Origin: Chelonoidis abingdonii
Lineage: Eukaryota > Chordata > Testudines > Testudinidae
Direction: 5' to 3'
Length of the DNA stretch: 64,000 nt
Assembly: GCF_003597395.2 (NCBI RefSeq)
Contig: NC_133770.1
Span: forward strand, 94,195,510 to 94,259,509
Position numbers and translations under genes: made by a program. The notes under the pieces are model-generated. The model saw only the letters and a program-made list of their open reading frames with translations. It was not told where the DNA came from and did not search any database. Every line of letters begins with the position of its first letter. The stretch's first letter is position 1. Of this stretch, positions 48,366-60,212 are shown in pieces.

Positions 48366-48555
48366 CTGACACGGGCGGTAAGAAGGAACTGAGGAGCGGT
48401 CGGGTCAGCAGGGGTATATATCCAGCGCCATAGTGGCGCCACTCCAGGGGGCGACCTGCCGACCCACCGGCGTTGCTAGGGTAAAAATCTTCCGACGAAC
48501 GTGCACGCACGACACGCACACCTAACTGGAATGGATACGAGCAATCACTCGAAGA
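48366..48555. repeat. DIRS-B right inverted terminal repeat
   Basis: It is the inverse of 42529-42753 over about 190 bases, with a few substitutions. Its last 40 bases pair with the second half of the internal complementary region. The CR1 host sequence resumes at 48556. Confidence 0.85.
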
Positions 48556-49870
48556 ATACCAGGGTACAAAATAAATTGGAAGGACAGAACAGGCCACACT
48601 GGTGGCGGAGTAGCACTATATATGAAAGGAAGCGTAGAATCAAATGAAATAAAAATCTTAAATGAACCAAACTGAACCATAGAATCTCTATGGACAGTAA
48701 TTCCATGCTCTAATAACAAGAATACAGCTGTAGGGATATATTACTGACCACCTGACCAGGAGGCTGACAGTGACTGCGGAATGCTCAGGAAGATTAGAGA
48801 GGCTATAAAAATAAAAAACTCAATAATAATGGAGATTTCAATTATCTCCATATTGACTGGGTACATGTCACCTCAGGCTCAGGACGGGGTGTAGAGAGAA
48901 ATTTCTTGACACCTTAAATGACTGCTTCTTGGAGCAGCTAATCCTGGAACCCACAGGAAGAGAGAGAATTCTTGATTTAGTCCTAAGTGGAGCACAGGAT
49001 CTGGTCCAAGAGGTGAATATAGCTGGACCGCCTGGTAATAGTGACAATAATGTAATTAAATTTAACATCTCCCCTGTGGTGGGAAAAACGCCATAGTAGC
49101 CCAACACTGTAGCATTTAAATTTCAGAAAGGGGGACTACATAAAAATGAGGAAACTAGCACAACAGAAATTAAAAGGTGCAGTGCCAAAAGTGCAGTCCC
49201 TGCAAGCTACATGGAAACTTTGTAAAGACAACATAACAAAGACTCAACTTAAATGTGTACCTCAAATTAAAGAACACAGTACGAGAACAAAAAAAGTGCC
49301 TCCATGGCTAAACAACGAAGTAAAGAAGCAGTGAGAGACAAAACGGCATCATTTAAAAAGTGGAAGTTAAATCCTAGTGAGGAAAATAGAGACGAGCATA
49401 AACTCTGGCAAATGAAGTGTAAAAATATAATTAGGAAGGCCAAAAAAGAATTTGAAGAACAGTTAGTCAGTCAAAGACTCAAAAAGCAATAGCAAAAAAT
49501 TTTTTTGAGTACATCAGAATCAGGGGCCATTGGATGATCAAGATGCGAGAGGAGCACTCAAGGACAATAAGGCCATTGCAGAGAAACTAAATGAATTCTT
49601 TGCATTGGTCTTCACAGCTGAGGACGTGAGGGAAATTCCCAAACATAAGCCATTCTTTTTCGGTGACAAATCTGAGGCACTGTCGCAGAATGAGGTGTCA
49701 TTAGAAGAGCTTATGGAACAAATTGATAAACTAAGCTGGTATTCACCCAAGAGTTCTGAAGGAACTCAAATGTGAAATTGCAGAACTACTAACTGTGGGT
49801 TGTAACCATCATTTAAATCAGCTTCTGTACCAAATGCCTGGAGGATAGCTATGGAAATCATAAAACCCTG
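48556..49870 (+). mobile_element. CR1 LINE, 3' portion (endonuclease to start of RT)
   Basis: Reading resumes in the endonuclease with IPGYK and GGGVALYMKGSVESNEIKIL, then LILEPTGRERILDLVLSGAQ, and the linker KKWKLNPSEENRDEHKLW to IIRKAKKEFEEQLV. The RT domain begins with GIHPRVLKELKCEIAELLTV and stops near 49870. The main RT, the 3' UTR and the usual CR1 octamer tail are absent. Several stops and frame changes mark it as dead. Confidence 0.8.
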
Positions 49871-50764
49871 GAGTGATAATTCCTCTCTCACTTCTGTGCA
49901 AGTAATCCTAGAAATCTCATGACAATACAATATCAAATATATAATATAATAAAGGATAATAAAGCCAAAATAAAATGTTAAGAACATTTGTAAGGGCTTT
50001 GGGACACAATGATCTTAACCAAAACTTCAACATTATTTTTGAAGATGTAAATAAATCTTACTATCTCCTCTCTTCTTCGTATTGTTAATTTATTCTAGCT
50101 CTGGATGACATTTGCCAATTTGTTACTTGCTGGTTATTTTAATGTACTGTTTTATTATAGCATCATTCTCTTTTTCTTCCTCAATGCTTCTGATCAAAAC
50201 ATGCTAAATAGATAAAATGTAAATGCTTAGATTCCATTTTCATGCAAAACCTCTTAATGATAAAGTAGGAGTGCAGAACAATGTAATCTAAATGCAGAAT
50301 TTATAAATTCAATTTTTCCCATGGTTTCCCATAAAGCACGAATAGGTCTTTAAAAAGAAGTCACTACATTTTTTTAAAACTCCAAAGACAGTTTTACTAA
50401 GTTCTTTGCAATGTACCAAAGTTTTACTTAGCAAATGCATAGTCCTACAACAATGGTGGTCAGTTAAGAGCTGAACAAAGTTTCACTTTTCCATGCTAAC
50501 TCAATTTCTTGGAACATTACATTGGCTCACCAAAAAGTAACAGCGTTCATTTATTGGCCTGGTTTAACGTTTAAGTCCATTTCATTTAGGAAGAAAAGAA
50601 AATGGAATAATAAATCAGCAATCATTTTAAATATTATGCAGTTTAAATATTTTATTTCTCAGAGAAGGAAAAAAACATTTCGAGGATTAAATAAGATATG
50701 AAGCAACATAACTGTCTAAAATAAAACCTTTAACAATGACTAACATTAAAAAAGCAGCACTTAC
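49871..50764. other. intronic stretch, nothing recognised
   Basis: AT-rich intron between the cut end of the CR1 and the next DPY19L1 exon. I see no CR1 3' end, other repeat or exon here. Confidence 0.4.
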
Positions 50765-50845
50765 ATCATCAGCTACTCCAAATATTAGAGAAGTCAAATA
50801 TTTCAAGGTGACTGTCCCAAATAACCAAGCAAATCCTTCAATGGC
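50765..50845 (-). CDS. DPY19L1: DPY19L1 exon (membrane segment)
   Basis: The acceptor TTTGTAG precedes base 50845 and the donor GAT|GTAAGT follows base 50765. It holds 27 codons in phase 0: AIEGFAWLFGTVTLKYLTSL, then IFGVADD. WLFGTVxLKYLTSxIFGxADD is conserved in DPY19L1 and forms a membrane helix. Confidence 0.94.
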
Positions 50846-51484
50846 CTACAAATAAAGGATACATTCAGACTGAAGGAGGAGAACAGAAGGAAAAAGCACA
50901 CTGAAGTTGTGCAGTTAGTGAAAAAAGTTCTCTCGTATGTTAGGAAAGGGTCAAGAATAAAGCAACAGACAATCACAAGAAGTTTGATTTGTAACTCAAG
51001 GTACACTCCAATAATTAGAGAACACAATAATAATATTAAATCTTCTCCGGTTGAAACTGAAAGATCTAGTACTGCTTTATGCACGTTGCCCCAAGCACTA
51101 CAGTTAAGACTCCCTTTTCTCTCCTACTGCATTGAAACAATATCACAGAAAAAGTATAGTCAGCAGAAATGAAGTTTCCAGAAACGTATTTTTACCTACT
51201 TTTTATAAAACATTAACATAATGGTTAACAGTGTAAGTATTAAAAGAGGATGAATGATATACAAGCTAATGGAAAAAAGCAGAATTGAGGCAGACTAGTT
51301 ACAAGTTGAGGCATACATATTGTAATTTTAAAAATTGATATATATATATACATACACCATTTTGTTCATCTTTCCTGAAATAGTTGTTAATCTAATGTAG
51401 GTAGCGTGTCTTTCCATTTTTAAAAATTATTTCTTGTTAACTACCTTTCTAGAGATGGTATTTCTCAAAAGGATGAAATACATT

Positions 51485-52702
51485 TGTGACACTGCATCCC
51501 ATAGTCTTCATAGAGATTATATGATATGATTATGACAATCACCAATGCAAGATAGGTCATGTGAGATATCAGTGGAAAGGTTATGATTTACTGAGTATGA
51601 TTATCCTTCTTATATGAAGTACCATTTTCTATCTGAAATTAGGAATATTGACTATATATCTGTGTTTACACCTAGGGAACGCTCCCTAGGCAAGAGACAC
51701 TCAGTCTAGATGGCTGGCTGGAAAGGGCCCATTCAGGTTAATGGGCCATTAGAAGAAAACAATAGGCCTTAGAAGAGGTTAATCTCCCATGGGAGGCCTT
51801 CCTGAGGACGCTGTAAAGAGCCTCTGACTCATGGCTGCTAGGACCCTACAGAGTCATGTGACCAGGTCACCTGGTACTGGACTCCATCTTGGGAATACCA
51901 GTATTTTTCCACTGACTGGTGTGGGAACGATGCTTGGAGACAAAGCATATGCAAAAGCTATTTAAGACAGGGGGTGACATCATCAAGGTTCTTCACTGAC
52001 TCCCCACCCAAAGACGATTCTTGAAAACACTAGAGGAACAGGGACTGAACTGGGGGAAGTGCTGGACCCAGGCTGAAGGAATTTTTAGCCTGTGAAAGTA
52101 ACATCTGGGGTTTTTAAGCTGCAAGCAAGTGCAGCTGGTCCCTTTGGAATCTCCGCAACCTGCTGGAAACATCATTTAGGATGAGAATTTGCTATTCATA
52201 TCTAACCTCTTTAGTATATTAAGCTTAGATTGCGTTTTTGTTTATTTGCTAGGCAACCTACTTTGATCTGTTTGCTATTTCTTATAATCACTTAAAATCT
52301 ATCTTTTGCAGTTAATAAATTTTTGATTTACCACAAACCAGTATGTGGGACTCATAACTTGGGGCAAAAAGCTGTTGCATATTTCCTCTCAACATTGAGG
52401 GAGGGGGCCAATTTCATGAGCTTATGCTCTACAGATCTGTGTGCAGCACAAGACGGTATAGTTTGGGGTTTACACTCAGGAGGGAGATGGACACTTGAGC
52501 AGCTCCTTAGCTGTAGCCCCCCAATGCAGAGCTGATCACAGCCATCTGTATGTACTGCAGCTGGGTGTGTCCCTAACTGTATGTGTGCTGAAGCCAGGGA
52601 GAGGGTTTGGCAGGCTGGGCATAGCTGTACAGTGTAACGAGTGCCCAGATGGTGGGTTAGGGGGGCTCAATGGTACCCCAGTTCCAGGTGGAACGCATCA
52701 CA
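51485..52702 (+). mobile_element. solo LTR of an endogenous retrovirus-like element, 1.2 kb
   Basis: It begins TGTGACACTGC, ends GAACGCATCACA and is flanked by the exact 5-bp duplication ACATT (51480-51484 and 52703-52707). CTATTTAAGACAGGG near 51958 looks like a TATA region, and AATAAA near 52315 a polyadenylation signal, both on the plus strand. No internal genes remain. A 5-bp duplication fits several retrovirus-like and Gypsy families, so the family is open. It is antisense to DPY19L1. Confidence 0.82.
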
Positions 52703-53377
52703 ACATTGGCTGCAGTTACAAGAATTGGGACTTTTTTTAGCCTCAAAGTGACAGGAATTTACATCCGTTATTTTTTAATCTAACCAGCATCCTTTAAGAT
52801 TGGGATTAAGATATGCAAATAATCCCCTATATCGTGGTATCCCCTCCAGAATTTTACTGTGTTTATTTTGTTTTGCAACTCTGGTAGGAGCCAATATTTT
52901 AAATCACACTTTTCCACTGGTATTCTCTCCAGGATGGTGAACTTGTACTATTATCATATTCTTTCAATCCACTGAAGAAATTTGCTGTTCAAATCTGTTT
53001 CTCAAACTAAGTTCACTTTGTCAATATTTCCCTGAAGTTCTAAAATAAGAGGGCATACAATCTGCTTTTTAAATCACAATTGGATTATTTTGCAATTTCC
53101 TTCCATAATTCTGTCTTGGAGATAAACCTAGTTTAAGCAGTCCAATTCTTAGGGTTTTGTAAGTAATTGTAACTAATCAGACAATTCCTGTATTTTTAAC
53201 TTCTGTTAACTTTATTCCTTTTTGTGTCAGTTTTCCTAATTGATATTCAAAATATCACTTCAAACGATCAGTTCTCGTATATTCACTGCATAAAAATACA
53301 TGGATAATTTCCTGATTTGGCTGACCAGTAAGTGGTAGTTTTTTTCTGATAAATGCTGTTATTTTATCAATCCTTAC

Positions 53378-53437
53378 CCATAAACTGACTTCTCTTCTAC
53401 TCATTTTCAGCAATTTTGGACTCAATTCAAGAATACC
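53378..53437 (-). CDS. DPY19L1: DPY19L1 exon, 60 bp
   Basis: The acceptor TTTTTTAG precedes base 53437 and the donor TGG|GTAAGG follows base 53378. It holds 20 codons in phase 0, GILELSPKLLKMSRREVSLW. It fits between the IW of the upstream exon and the next membrane segment, but is less conserved than its neighbours. Confidence 0.85.
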
Positions 53438-54977
53438 CTAAAAAATAATTAAAAATTAATGCACCTATTTTATAATATTTCCAATCACATTCCAGTAACG
53501 CAAAAAAGAGAGATTTTCTTATACAGAGCTTGACATGTCACCACATGAACTTCCTTAAAAATTATAGTTCAAACCCATGTAACCTGTCAACCACATGACT
53601 GAATATCAGAAGAACTAATACTCTTATTATTGCAGTTTCCATACATTGAATTAGAGCCACTCCTCTCTCTGTCGGGAGAGAATCTATTTTACAGAGTTTC
53701 TGAAAAAACATCAAAGGCAACACAAGCGCAGAAAGGTTGGCTATTTTCACCAGCAACAACTTCTAAGTGAGGAATAATTATTAAATTACAGCATAAAAAA
53801 TGTACACAAAGAATCCCCAAGGGAAGATGAGGTAGAATGACAGAAAAACTTTACTAAACACAGAATCACTAAGTTTCCCTACATTTTGTTACTAAGTTAC
53901 AAATTTGTTATTAAGTTCTAAATTTTCCTCTTGTGTGCCCTCTTCACTATCTTATGATAGCAAGAACCCTTACCATCAGTGGATGTTATGAGCAAGAAGC
54001 CTACTCTACACCAGACTAATGGCTACATGACATTGAGATTTCATTATTAATGGTCAAACAACAGAAAGGTTTTTTTGTAACTAGGGATATTTTAGCTTCT
54101 AGCTAACGAAGGAGCCAGGAGCATGGCTCAGCATCCCTATAGTATAGTTATGTTATTACTCAGAAAAGATCTAAGAGACAAAAAGTTAAAATAAAAAGAC
54201 AGACATTGGGCTATCCTCCATACTTCCAAGATGGAATATCAAGAGAGACTGAGGTGGAAATAGGCTCTCTTTAGTGTCCTTCTACTAGCCTTGATTAACA
54301 ATTATTTTGTCTTCTTCCTTCCTGGAGTAAGTATACGATTTGCTTAGGTGAGTTTTTTCTGTAAAAAAGAGGGGGTGAGGAAGATACCGGATGACAAACC
54401 TTTAATGATTTTAATAATGCTTGGAGTCTGGTCCTGAGTGAGTGAACTGTCCAAGACTGTTTTCATATTGACTTACAATTTCTGATTATTGTTGCTTCTG
54501 TTAGTGGTCATTCTGTTCTGTTCTATTTGCAGTTTTGGAAAAAGTATCCATTTTAAGATTTTTTTTTTTTAAATGCTTAAGCTTCAAACAGAAATTTACA
54601 TAAGCCACAGCTTTCATTTTAAAGTCCAATCAATTAATCACGTACAGCTTGTGTGTCAGATGTTCTACAAAACTTGCCAGCATATAAATAACTTTTAGTA
54701 CACTGTAAAACATGATTGTTTTAGCCTTATACCTGAAAAAGTATAAGTCCATGTTGAGTTTCTCTCATGTCAAAGCTTTGATGTGTCAACATTTTATTGA
54801 CTTTATTAACACTTCCCCATTCCCCAAACATCTCCCAAGACTAACCTTATCAATCTCATGGAAGTATAATATTTTCTATTTAGAAAAGTTACAATTCTCC
54901 ATTTAATGTGCCAATCCATAGATAATAGTGCAGAAATACATTCCTAAGCATCTGAAATAAATTCTTCCAAAACTTAC
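53438..54977. other. intron, nothing recognised
   Basis: This 1.5-kb intron has no recognised element with matching ends. Confidence 0.4.
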
Positions 54978-55064
54978 CCAAATAACTGCTAAAGAAGCAG
55001 CATAATATGATGTTAATAACATTGAGTTGCCAAACATCAAAATGAAACACAGTGCAAGAGAGGC
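54978..55064 (-). CDS. DPY19L1: DPY19L1 exon (membrane segment)
   Basis: The acceptor TTTCAG precedes base 55064 and the donor TGG|GTAAGT follows base 54978. It holds 29 codons in phase 0: ASLALCFILMFGNSMLLTSY, then YAASLAVIW. The FGNSMLLTSYYA block is nearly invariant in DPY19L1. Confidence 0.95.
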
Positions 55065-55318
55065 CTGAAATAAGAAAATACAAAACATCTCCAAATACCT
55101 AAACCATCAAGTAATTCTCTCAAATACAACAAAGTATAAATAAAATAATTGGTAACTGACAGCAATACTATGGTTTTCTTTAAATATATCAATATCTACA
55201 TGCTATGCAGCAACTCTCTAAGCTAGAGACCCAGCTTACAGAACTGTATTGAGAAACGTTAGTAATAAAGATTTAAAATGACGGCAATGTAGCAAATGTG
55301 AATTACTATGATGAATGG

Positions 55319-55472
55319 GGAGGGATAGCTCACTGGTTTGAGCACTGGCCTGCTAAACCCAGGGTTGTGAGTTCAATCCTTGAGGGGGCCGTTTGGGGAT
55401 TGGTCCTGCTTTGAGCAGGGGGTTGGACTAGATGATCTTCTGAGGTCCCTTCCAACTCTAATAATAATAATC
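55319..55472 (+). mobile_element. tRNA-derived Cry/PolIII SINE
   Basis: GGGATAGCTCACTGGTTTGA is the tRNA-like A-box region, and GGGTTGTGAGTTCAATCC is the B-box region. The 3' half (GGTTGGACTAGATGATCTTC and GAGGTCCCTTCCAACTCTA) matches the 3' end of CR1-type LINEs, which mobilise it. It ends in an (AAT)n tail. This SINE family is typical of hidden-neck turtles and is the best clue to the organism. Confidence 0.9.
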
Positions 55473-55678
55473 TATGTAAGTTACATGGACTAAAAGATTT
55501 AAGAATAGAATATATTTTGACCCCAATGATATTATTTTTAATTTTTTTTAAATGCTATTGCTGATGTTTTATTCATTCTTTCAAGTTATTACTAGGTCAC
55601 TTATATATGCTGATAGTCAGATCCTCAGAATCCTGTGGACAAAGTAGTAAAGAAATTTTGAGGAGGAATAAAAGGGAG

Positions 55679-58052
55679 AGGTCACTCACCTTGTCCAATA
55701 GCTGGAGTTCTTTGTGATGCGTGTTCCTTTGGGTAGTCCACTTCAGATCCACATGCACCCTGTACCTTTGACCAGAGATTTTTGGCAGCAGTGCCTGTTT
55801 GGCCTGCACATGCACACTACGCATGCTATACCTCAAACAGAGGCTGTATAGACCCGTACGGGCAACCACCCTCTGTTCCTTCTCTACTGCAAAGTCTCAC
55901 AAAGGAAACTCCAAAGCAAAGGGGAAGAAGGGCAGGTAGTGGAGCACCCAAAGGGGGACACATCTTGAACTCCAGTTTCTGCACAAAGTGAGTAATCGCT
56001 CTCTCTTTGAGTAGTGTCCCTGTGGGTGCTCCACTTCAAGTCACTCCTTAGGTCAAGGAGACAGGAGGTTTAGAACAGAGTCCAGCACTGAAGAGAGAAC
56101 TGCATTGTCTACTTGCAGCATCTGATCTAGCAGCATGAACCAAAGCATAGCGGCTGGAAAAAGTATGCACTGAACTCCATGTCGCAGCTTTGCAGAACTC
56201 TCAGCAACTGAAACCTTTTTGAGTAGGGCTACAGACATAGACTGCAATCAAACAGAACGTGCAATCACTTGCAAGGGAGTTTGAACATCAGCCAAACCAT
56301 TACATGCAATAATACATCCAGGGAGTCTCTTTGGGAGATAGTGTATTCCCTAGACCTATCTTCAATAGAAACAAAAAGTCATGGGGACTTCTTGAACATT
56401 CTGCTTCTGTTCAAGTAAAAGGCCAATGCCCTCTTAACATCAAGCATATGGAAGATAACTTCCTGTGTAAATGAATAATGCAGTTTAGGAAAGAAAACTG
56501 GAAAGTGAATAGTCTGGTTAATATGAAATAGAAGAAACCTTAGGTAAAAATATTGCAGGGGGTTGTAATTATACCTGCTCCTTGGAGAACATACGCAATG
56601 GAGGACCTGGCATTAGAGCCCCAATCTCTCCAATCCTTTGTGCAGAAGCGAAGGTCACCAAAAAGACTGTCTTCATGGACAAATGTAACAGAGCACGTAG
56701 CTAGTGGCTCAAAAGGCAGTTTCATGGGATGGTTAAAAACAAGGTTGAAATCCTGAAGCAGAGTAGGATCACTAATCTGTGGAAAAAGGTTTGTAAGACT
56801 TTAAGAATCTCGTTGTGATCAGATGTGTGAAACTGATAAACCACCTAAAGGTGAGTAAAAACCTGTTATTAATGCTAAGTGAACCTTGATGGAATTCAGA
56901 GGCTTGATGTTTTCAATTCCAATAGGTAATCCAAGATTCTGGAAAGAGATGACTGGACAGGTGAAAGATAACAGAGGTTTCACCAAAGATGACATCTTCT
57001 CCATTTCTGGAGGTAAGTGTGTCTTGTAGATTTCTTCCTACTATTTAACAGTACATGCTATACTCCCGATGAACAGGATGCCTCTAATCCTGAGAGCCAC
57101 TGAAGAGCCATGCTTGATGTTGCAGAATGTTCAGATTGGGGTGAAGTGTTTGACCCACATACTGAGACAGTCAAGAATTGATGGGGAGCTGGCATGGAGG
57201 GCAGAGGGTGAGTCTGACAAGGTAAGGAAACAAAACTTGTCTTGGTCAAGTTGATGTAATCAAAATGACCCTGCCTTGGTTGTGCTTGATCTTGTGAGAA
57301 CCTTTAAAAGCAATAGAGTTGGTGGAGACCCATAGAGAAAGACCCTTTATCAATGTAATGAAAAAATCCTCAATCTCTAGGAGATGCCTGAGTCGTCCTT
57401 TAGGACAGAATTTTCTACACTCCATGTTGCCTGCAATGGCAAAAAGTTTCAAAGCTAAGACTATTTTATTGGAGACTTTGTTGGAGTCTCATTCGCAATT
57501 TAGGGGAAAATTCCTCACTGACAGGCATGGCTCCTCGAAAGGAGATGCACCTCTTAAAACACATGTAGCCCAGCATCCCATATTCAAAAAAAAAAGATTT
57601 GGACTCCTCAGAATGAGAAAAAAAAAATTATTTGGAGGGGAGAAAGAAAACGAGAACAGTTCCAATAACTATAAAGTATCCTATAAAGTACTAAACTATA
57701 TACTATAACTCTAAATAGAAAACAGGCACACACTAAATTCCAATTCTGGCCGAAGGCAGCTGAGAAGGAACCAAGCATGTTGGAATAATTTTTATAGTGG
57801 GAGTGCTGCTGAAGGAATTTATTTGGTGTTTATTAGTACTTCAAGGAGGGGGTGTGGCAGCACCTCTAATTCCAGCATCATTAGAAGGAACTGAAGGCTG
57901 TTTGCCCACACAGCCCTATATACCCTGGGTATGGGGCCGGAGTATTTGTAGGGCGCATGAGCAGGCCAGACAGGCAACACTACCAGAAATCTCTGATCAA
58001 AGGCACAGGGTGCATGTGCCCCTGAATTGAAGCACCCAGAGGGACACTCAAA
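55679..58052 (-). mobile_element. DIRS retrotransposon copy F, internally deleted
   Basis: The left end GTCACTCACCTTGTCCAATA runs into GGAGTTCTTTGTGATGC. The inverse of both ends meets near 55960-56040 (GTGAGTAATCGCTCTCTCTT, then TGAGTAGTG). The right end is about 58040-58052 (GGACACTCAAATAA). The interior holds weak recombinase sequence (KLPFEPLATCSVTFV at 56680-56725) and Gag-like remnants. It belongs to another subfamily than A and B by its end sequences. It lies in gene sense. Confidence 0.75.
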
Positions 58053-58757
58053 TAACTTTAAATTTCTGCCATACAGAAAGCTGTAGATTTCAAATAAACA
58101 ACACTATCAAAACTGGTAAACCAAAAATTTGATGCAGCATTTTCTTTGGCCATAGACATACTTAACCATATCATAGTTTTCTCCACTATTTTCTTATACA
58201 GTGTTAGCTGCCAACTATACTGTTCTGGCAAGTATTATTCTGGATTTTACAAAAGTTTATGGATTCACAGGCCCAGCCAATGTCTCAGAAGCTATAGCAG
58301 CTGATATTGAATAGGGGATGTGCTTCCAGAATCCATTAGAAGGTAAAGGACAGAATCCATGAGGAGACTGACTCCTTAAGAATCAGATGAACCCGCTGTG
58401 AGAGACCATAATTAGCAAGGAAAAAATCTCTAAGAATAAATTAAAATCCACTGGATGGAGTAACAAAGTAAACCATTAAAGCCATAGAAGGGATAGGGGA
58501 GGCACTGTAACACATTGGAATGGGAAGAAGTGGAGGATGGTGATTGAGAATCAATTGCTGGGAAATGAGAAAAGAATTCATAATCAGGTGTGTAAGAGAA
58601 GGACAGAAAGAACCAATGGTGGAAAGATAATCATAAGTCTATATTAAGTTGTTTCTTCTAGTAGGTGAGCTATAGATCTTTGGATTCTCAATAATCTCCT
58701 CCTAACCAGAATATTGTTCAAGAATGCATTGTAGGGCAATTCTTGAGTCCTAATGAA

Positions 58758-59633
58758 TGCACCGCACTTAAAGGAAATGTTGGCTGGGTTTGCTGAGGAA
58801 GGGCAGCTGTGCTTTATGGCTGAAGGGGATGGGGAGTGAGGTTAGAGACTGCTGCAAAAGGTGAACAGTGATTAGTTTTGCGGTGCTGACTCCCCCCCCC
58901 CCTCCCCGGGAATGTGAGGTTGGAAGGTGCAAGCCTTGGCATGGGAAGCTCCTTTTTTCCACGCAGCATTCAAGGCAGCACCCACCCTCCCTCCCCTAGT
59001 GGAGGCAAATATCGGGTTGGGTTAGGACCTGCTGTGGACATTGTGCTAGTCACTCCTTTTTAAAGGGGGCTGGGATGGAATTTTTCCCACACCACCAGAT
59101 TGGCTTCGGTGGTGAGGTTTTTTCGCCTTCCCCACAGTGGGTGTCAGGGATGACCTTTTCTGGTAAGAAGAAAGGGTAGTAGGCTATATGTCGCAACTTA
59201 TTTTGTGAGTGTGGGGTGGATGTCCAGTGCAGGTACTCCATAGGGAAGACATCCAGTGACCAGATAAATGGTCTGGTAAAAGTACTCATAAAGGAGGTGC
59301 CGGGTAAAGGAACAGAATGGGGAAGGAGGGTTGGAGACTCCTATGATTGGTATGGCAGGGAGCCAACTCCCTCCTCCTCTGGTCTCATAGCCACCTTAAC
59401 CCTCCTATGAGGGGGGTGAATAGTAAGGTCCAAGCCACGTGTTGGCTGGAGGGACCTGGATGGAAAATGAAGGGTGCTGGTGGAAGCCCCAGGTAATGAT
59501 TTGAATAAATATGGATTTGCCTGCACTGTACACTTTATCTACCTGCTAGTCCCAGACCTCTATATAATAAAGTTGAGGCCTGATTAAAATCCATAACAAG
59601 TGTCTCCTGTCCTTCTTTCAGTATACCTAGACA
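58758..59633 (+). mobile_element. candidate solo LTR
   Basis: AATAAAGTTGAGGCCTGATT near 59567 looks like an LTR polyadenylation region followed by U5. TGCACCGCAC at the left and CCTAGACA at the right would give TG...CA ends flanked by ATGAA (58753-58757 and 59634-59638). The ends were chosen by searching for such a match and show no terminal inverted repeat, so the limits are weak. Confidence 0.4.
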
Positions 59634-59769
59634 ATGAAGTGTATTATAGGAATTAGACTCTTCAGAAAGAGCCTAAACACTATGGAAAAATCCAGAAAGT
59701 CATGTCGTAGCAAATATTTCTCAAAATACACAAACACAGAAACTTGTAAATGCATGACCAGTATCCATG

Positions 59770-59965
59770 GGCGTCAGGTTTGTATAATTTTTGGTGGTAC
59801 CCAGAACAGGTCCAAGTACAGCCGTCCCGTCCATAGGATGGACGGGGGCAACCGCCCCGGACCCCACGCTTGGGGGGCCCTGCACTTTAGGGGGACACAG
59901 GGTCCAGGCCTGCCTGAGAGGTTAGCAGGCGGCCTGGCAGTGACCAACCTGGCATCCGGGAAGAG
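59770..59965. repeat. GC-rich repeat fragment
   Basis: TTTTTGGTGGTACCCAGAAC and GGACGGGGGCAACCGCCCCG are GC-rich and resemble fragments seen widely in turtle genomes. I found no ends. Confidence 0.3.
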
Positions 59966-60212
59966 CAAATATAAGAACTAACAAATTAAGCTTGCAGGTA
60001 ATTTACTTCTATGCTTTGGAACTACCAGGAAGTGGTCAGGAAAAGGAGCAAAAAAGACCATCACCTCCAACTTCCATGTTTTCTCAAGTTATAATATCCT
60101 GAGATTTTGCTCAGGACTAATTTAATCATAAAATATTTTCTCATTTCTTATTTTGAAGTATGTACCAGAGAACATTTTTGGGGCTGTCATATGGATAAGT
60201 CATCTTCATGAG

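Larger units (their letters stand above)
42529..48555 (-). mobile_element. DIRS retrotransposon copy B, near full length (6.0 kb)
   Basis: The best preserved DIRS copy reads from 48555 to 42529: Gag, then RT/RNase H, then tyrosine recombinase. Ends are inverted repeats of about 190-225 bp. The internal complementary region at 42775-42886 joins the inverse of the left end to the inverse of the right end, which fixes both element limits. It is inserted in a CR1 endonuclease reading frame without an obvious target duplication, as expected for recombinase-mediated insertion. Gag is open for 652 codons, but frameshifts break Gag, RT/RNase H and recombinase, so it is inactive as written. It lies in the 10.3-kb DPY19L1 intron in gene sense. 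Confidence 0.92.

Noticed and set aside
42529..48555. Retrovirus or Gypsy LTR element
   Set aside because: Terminal repeats are inverted, not direct, there is an internal complementary region, and the integrase is replaced by a tyrosine recombinase. These are DIRS traits.
55319..55400. Functional tRNA gene
   Set aside because: A- and B-box-like sequences are present, but no complete cloverleaf was seen and the unit continues into a CR1-like tail, so it is a SINE.
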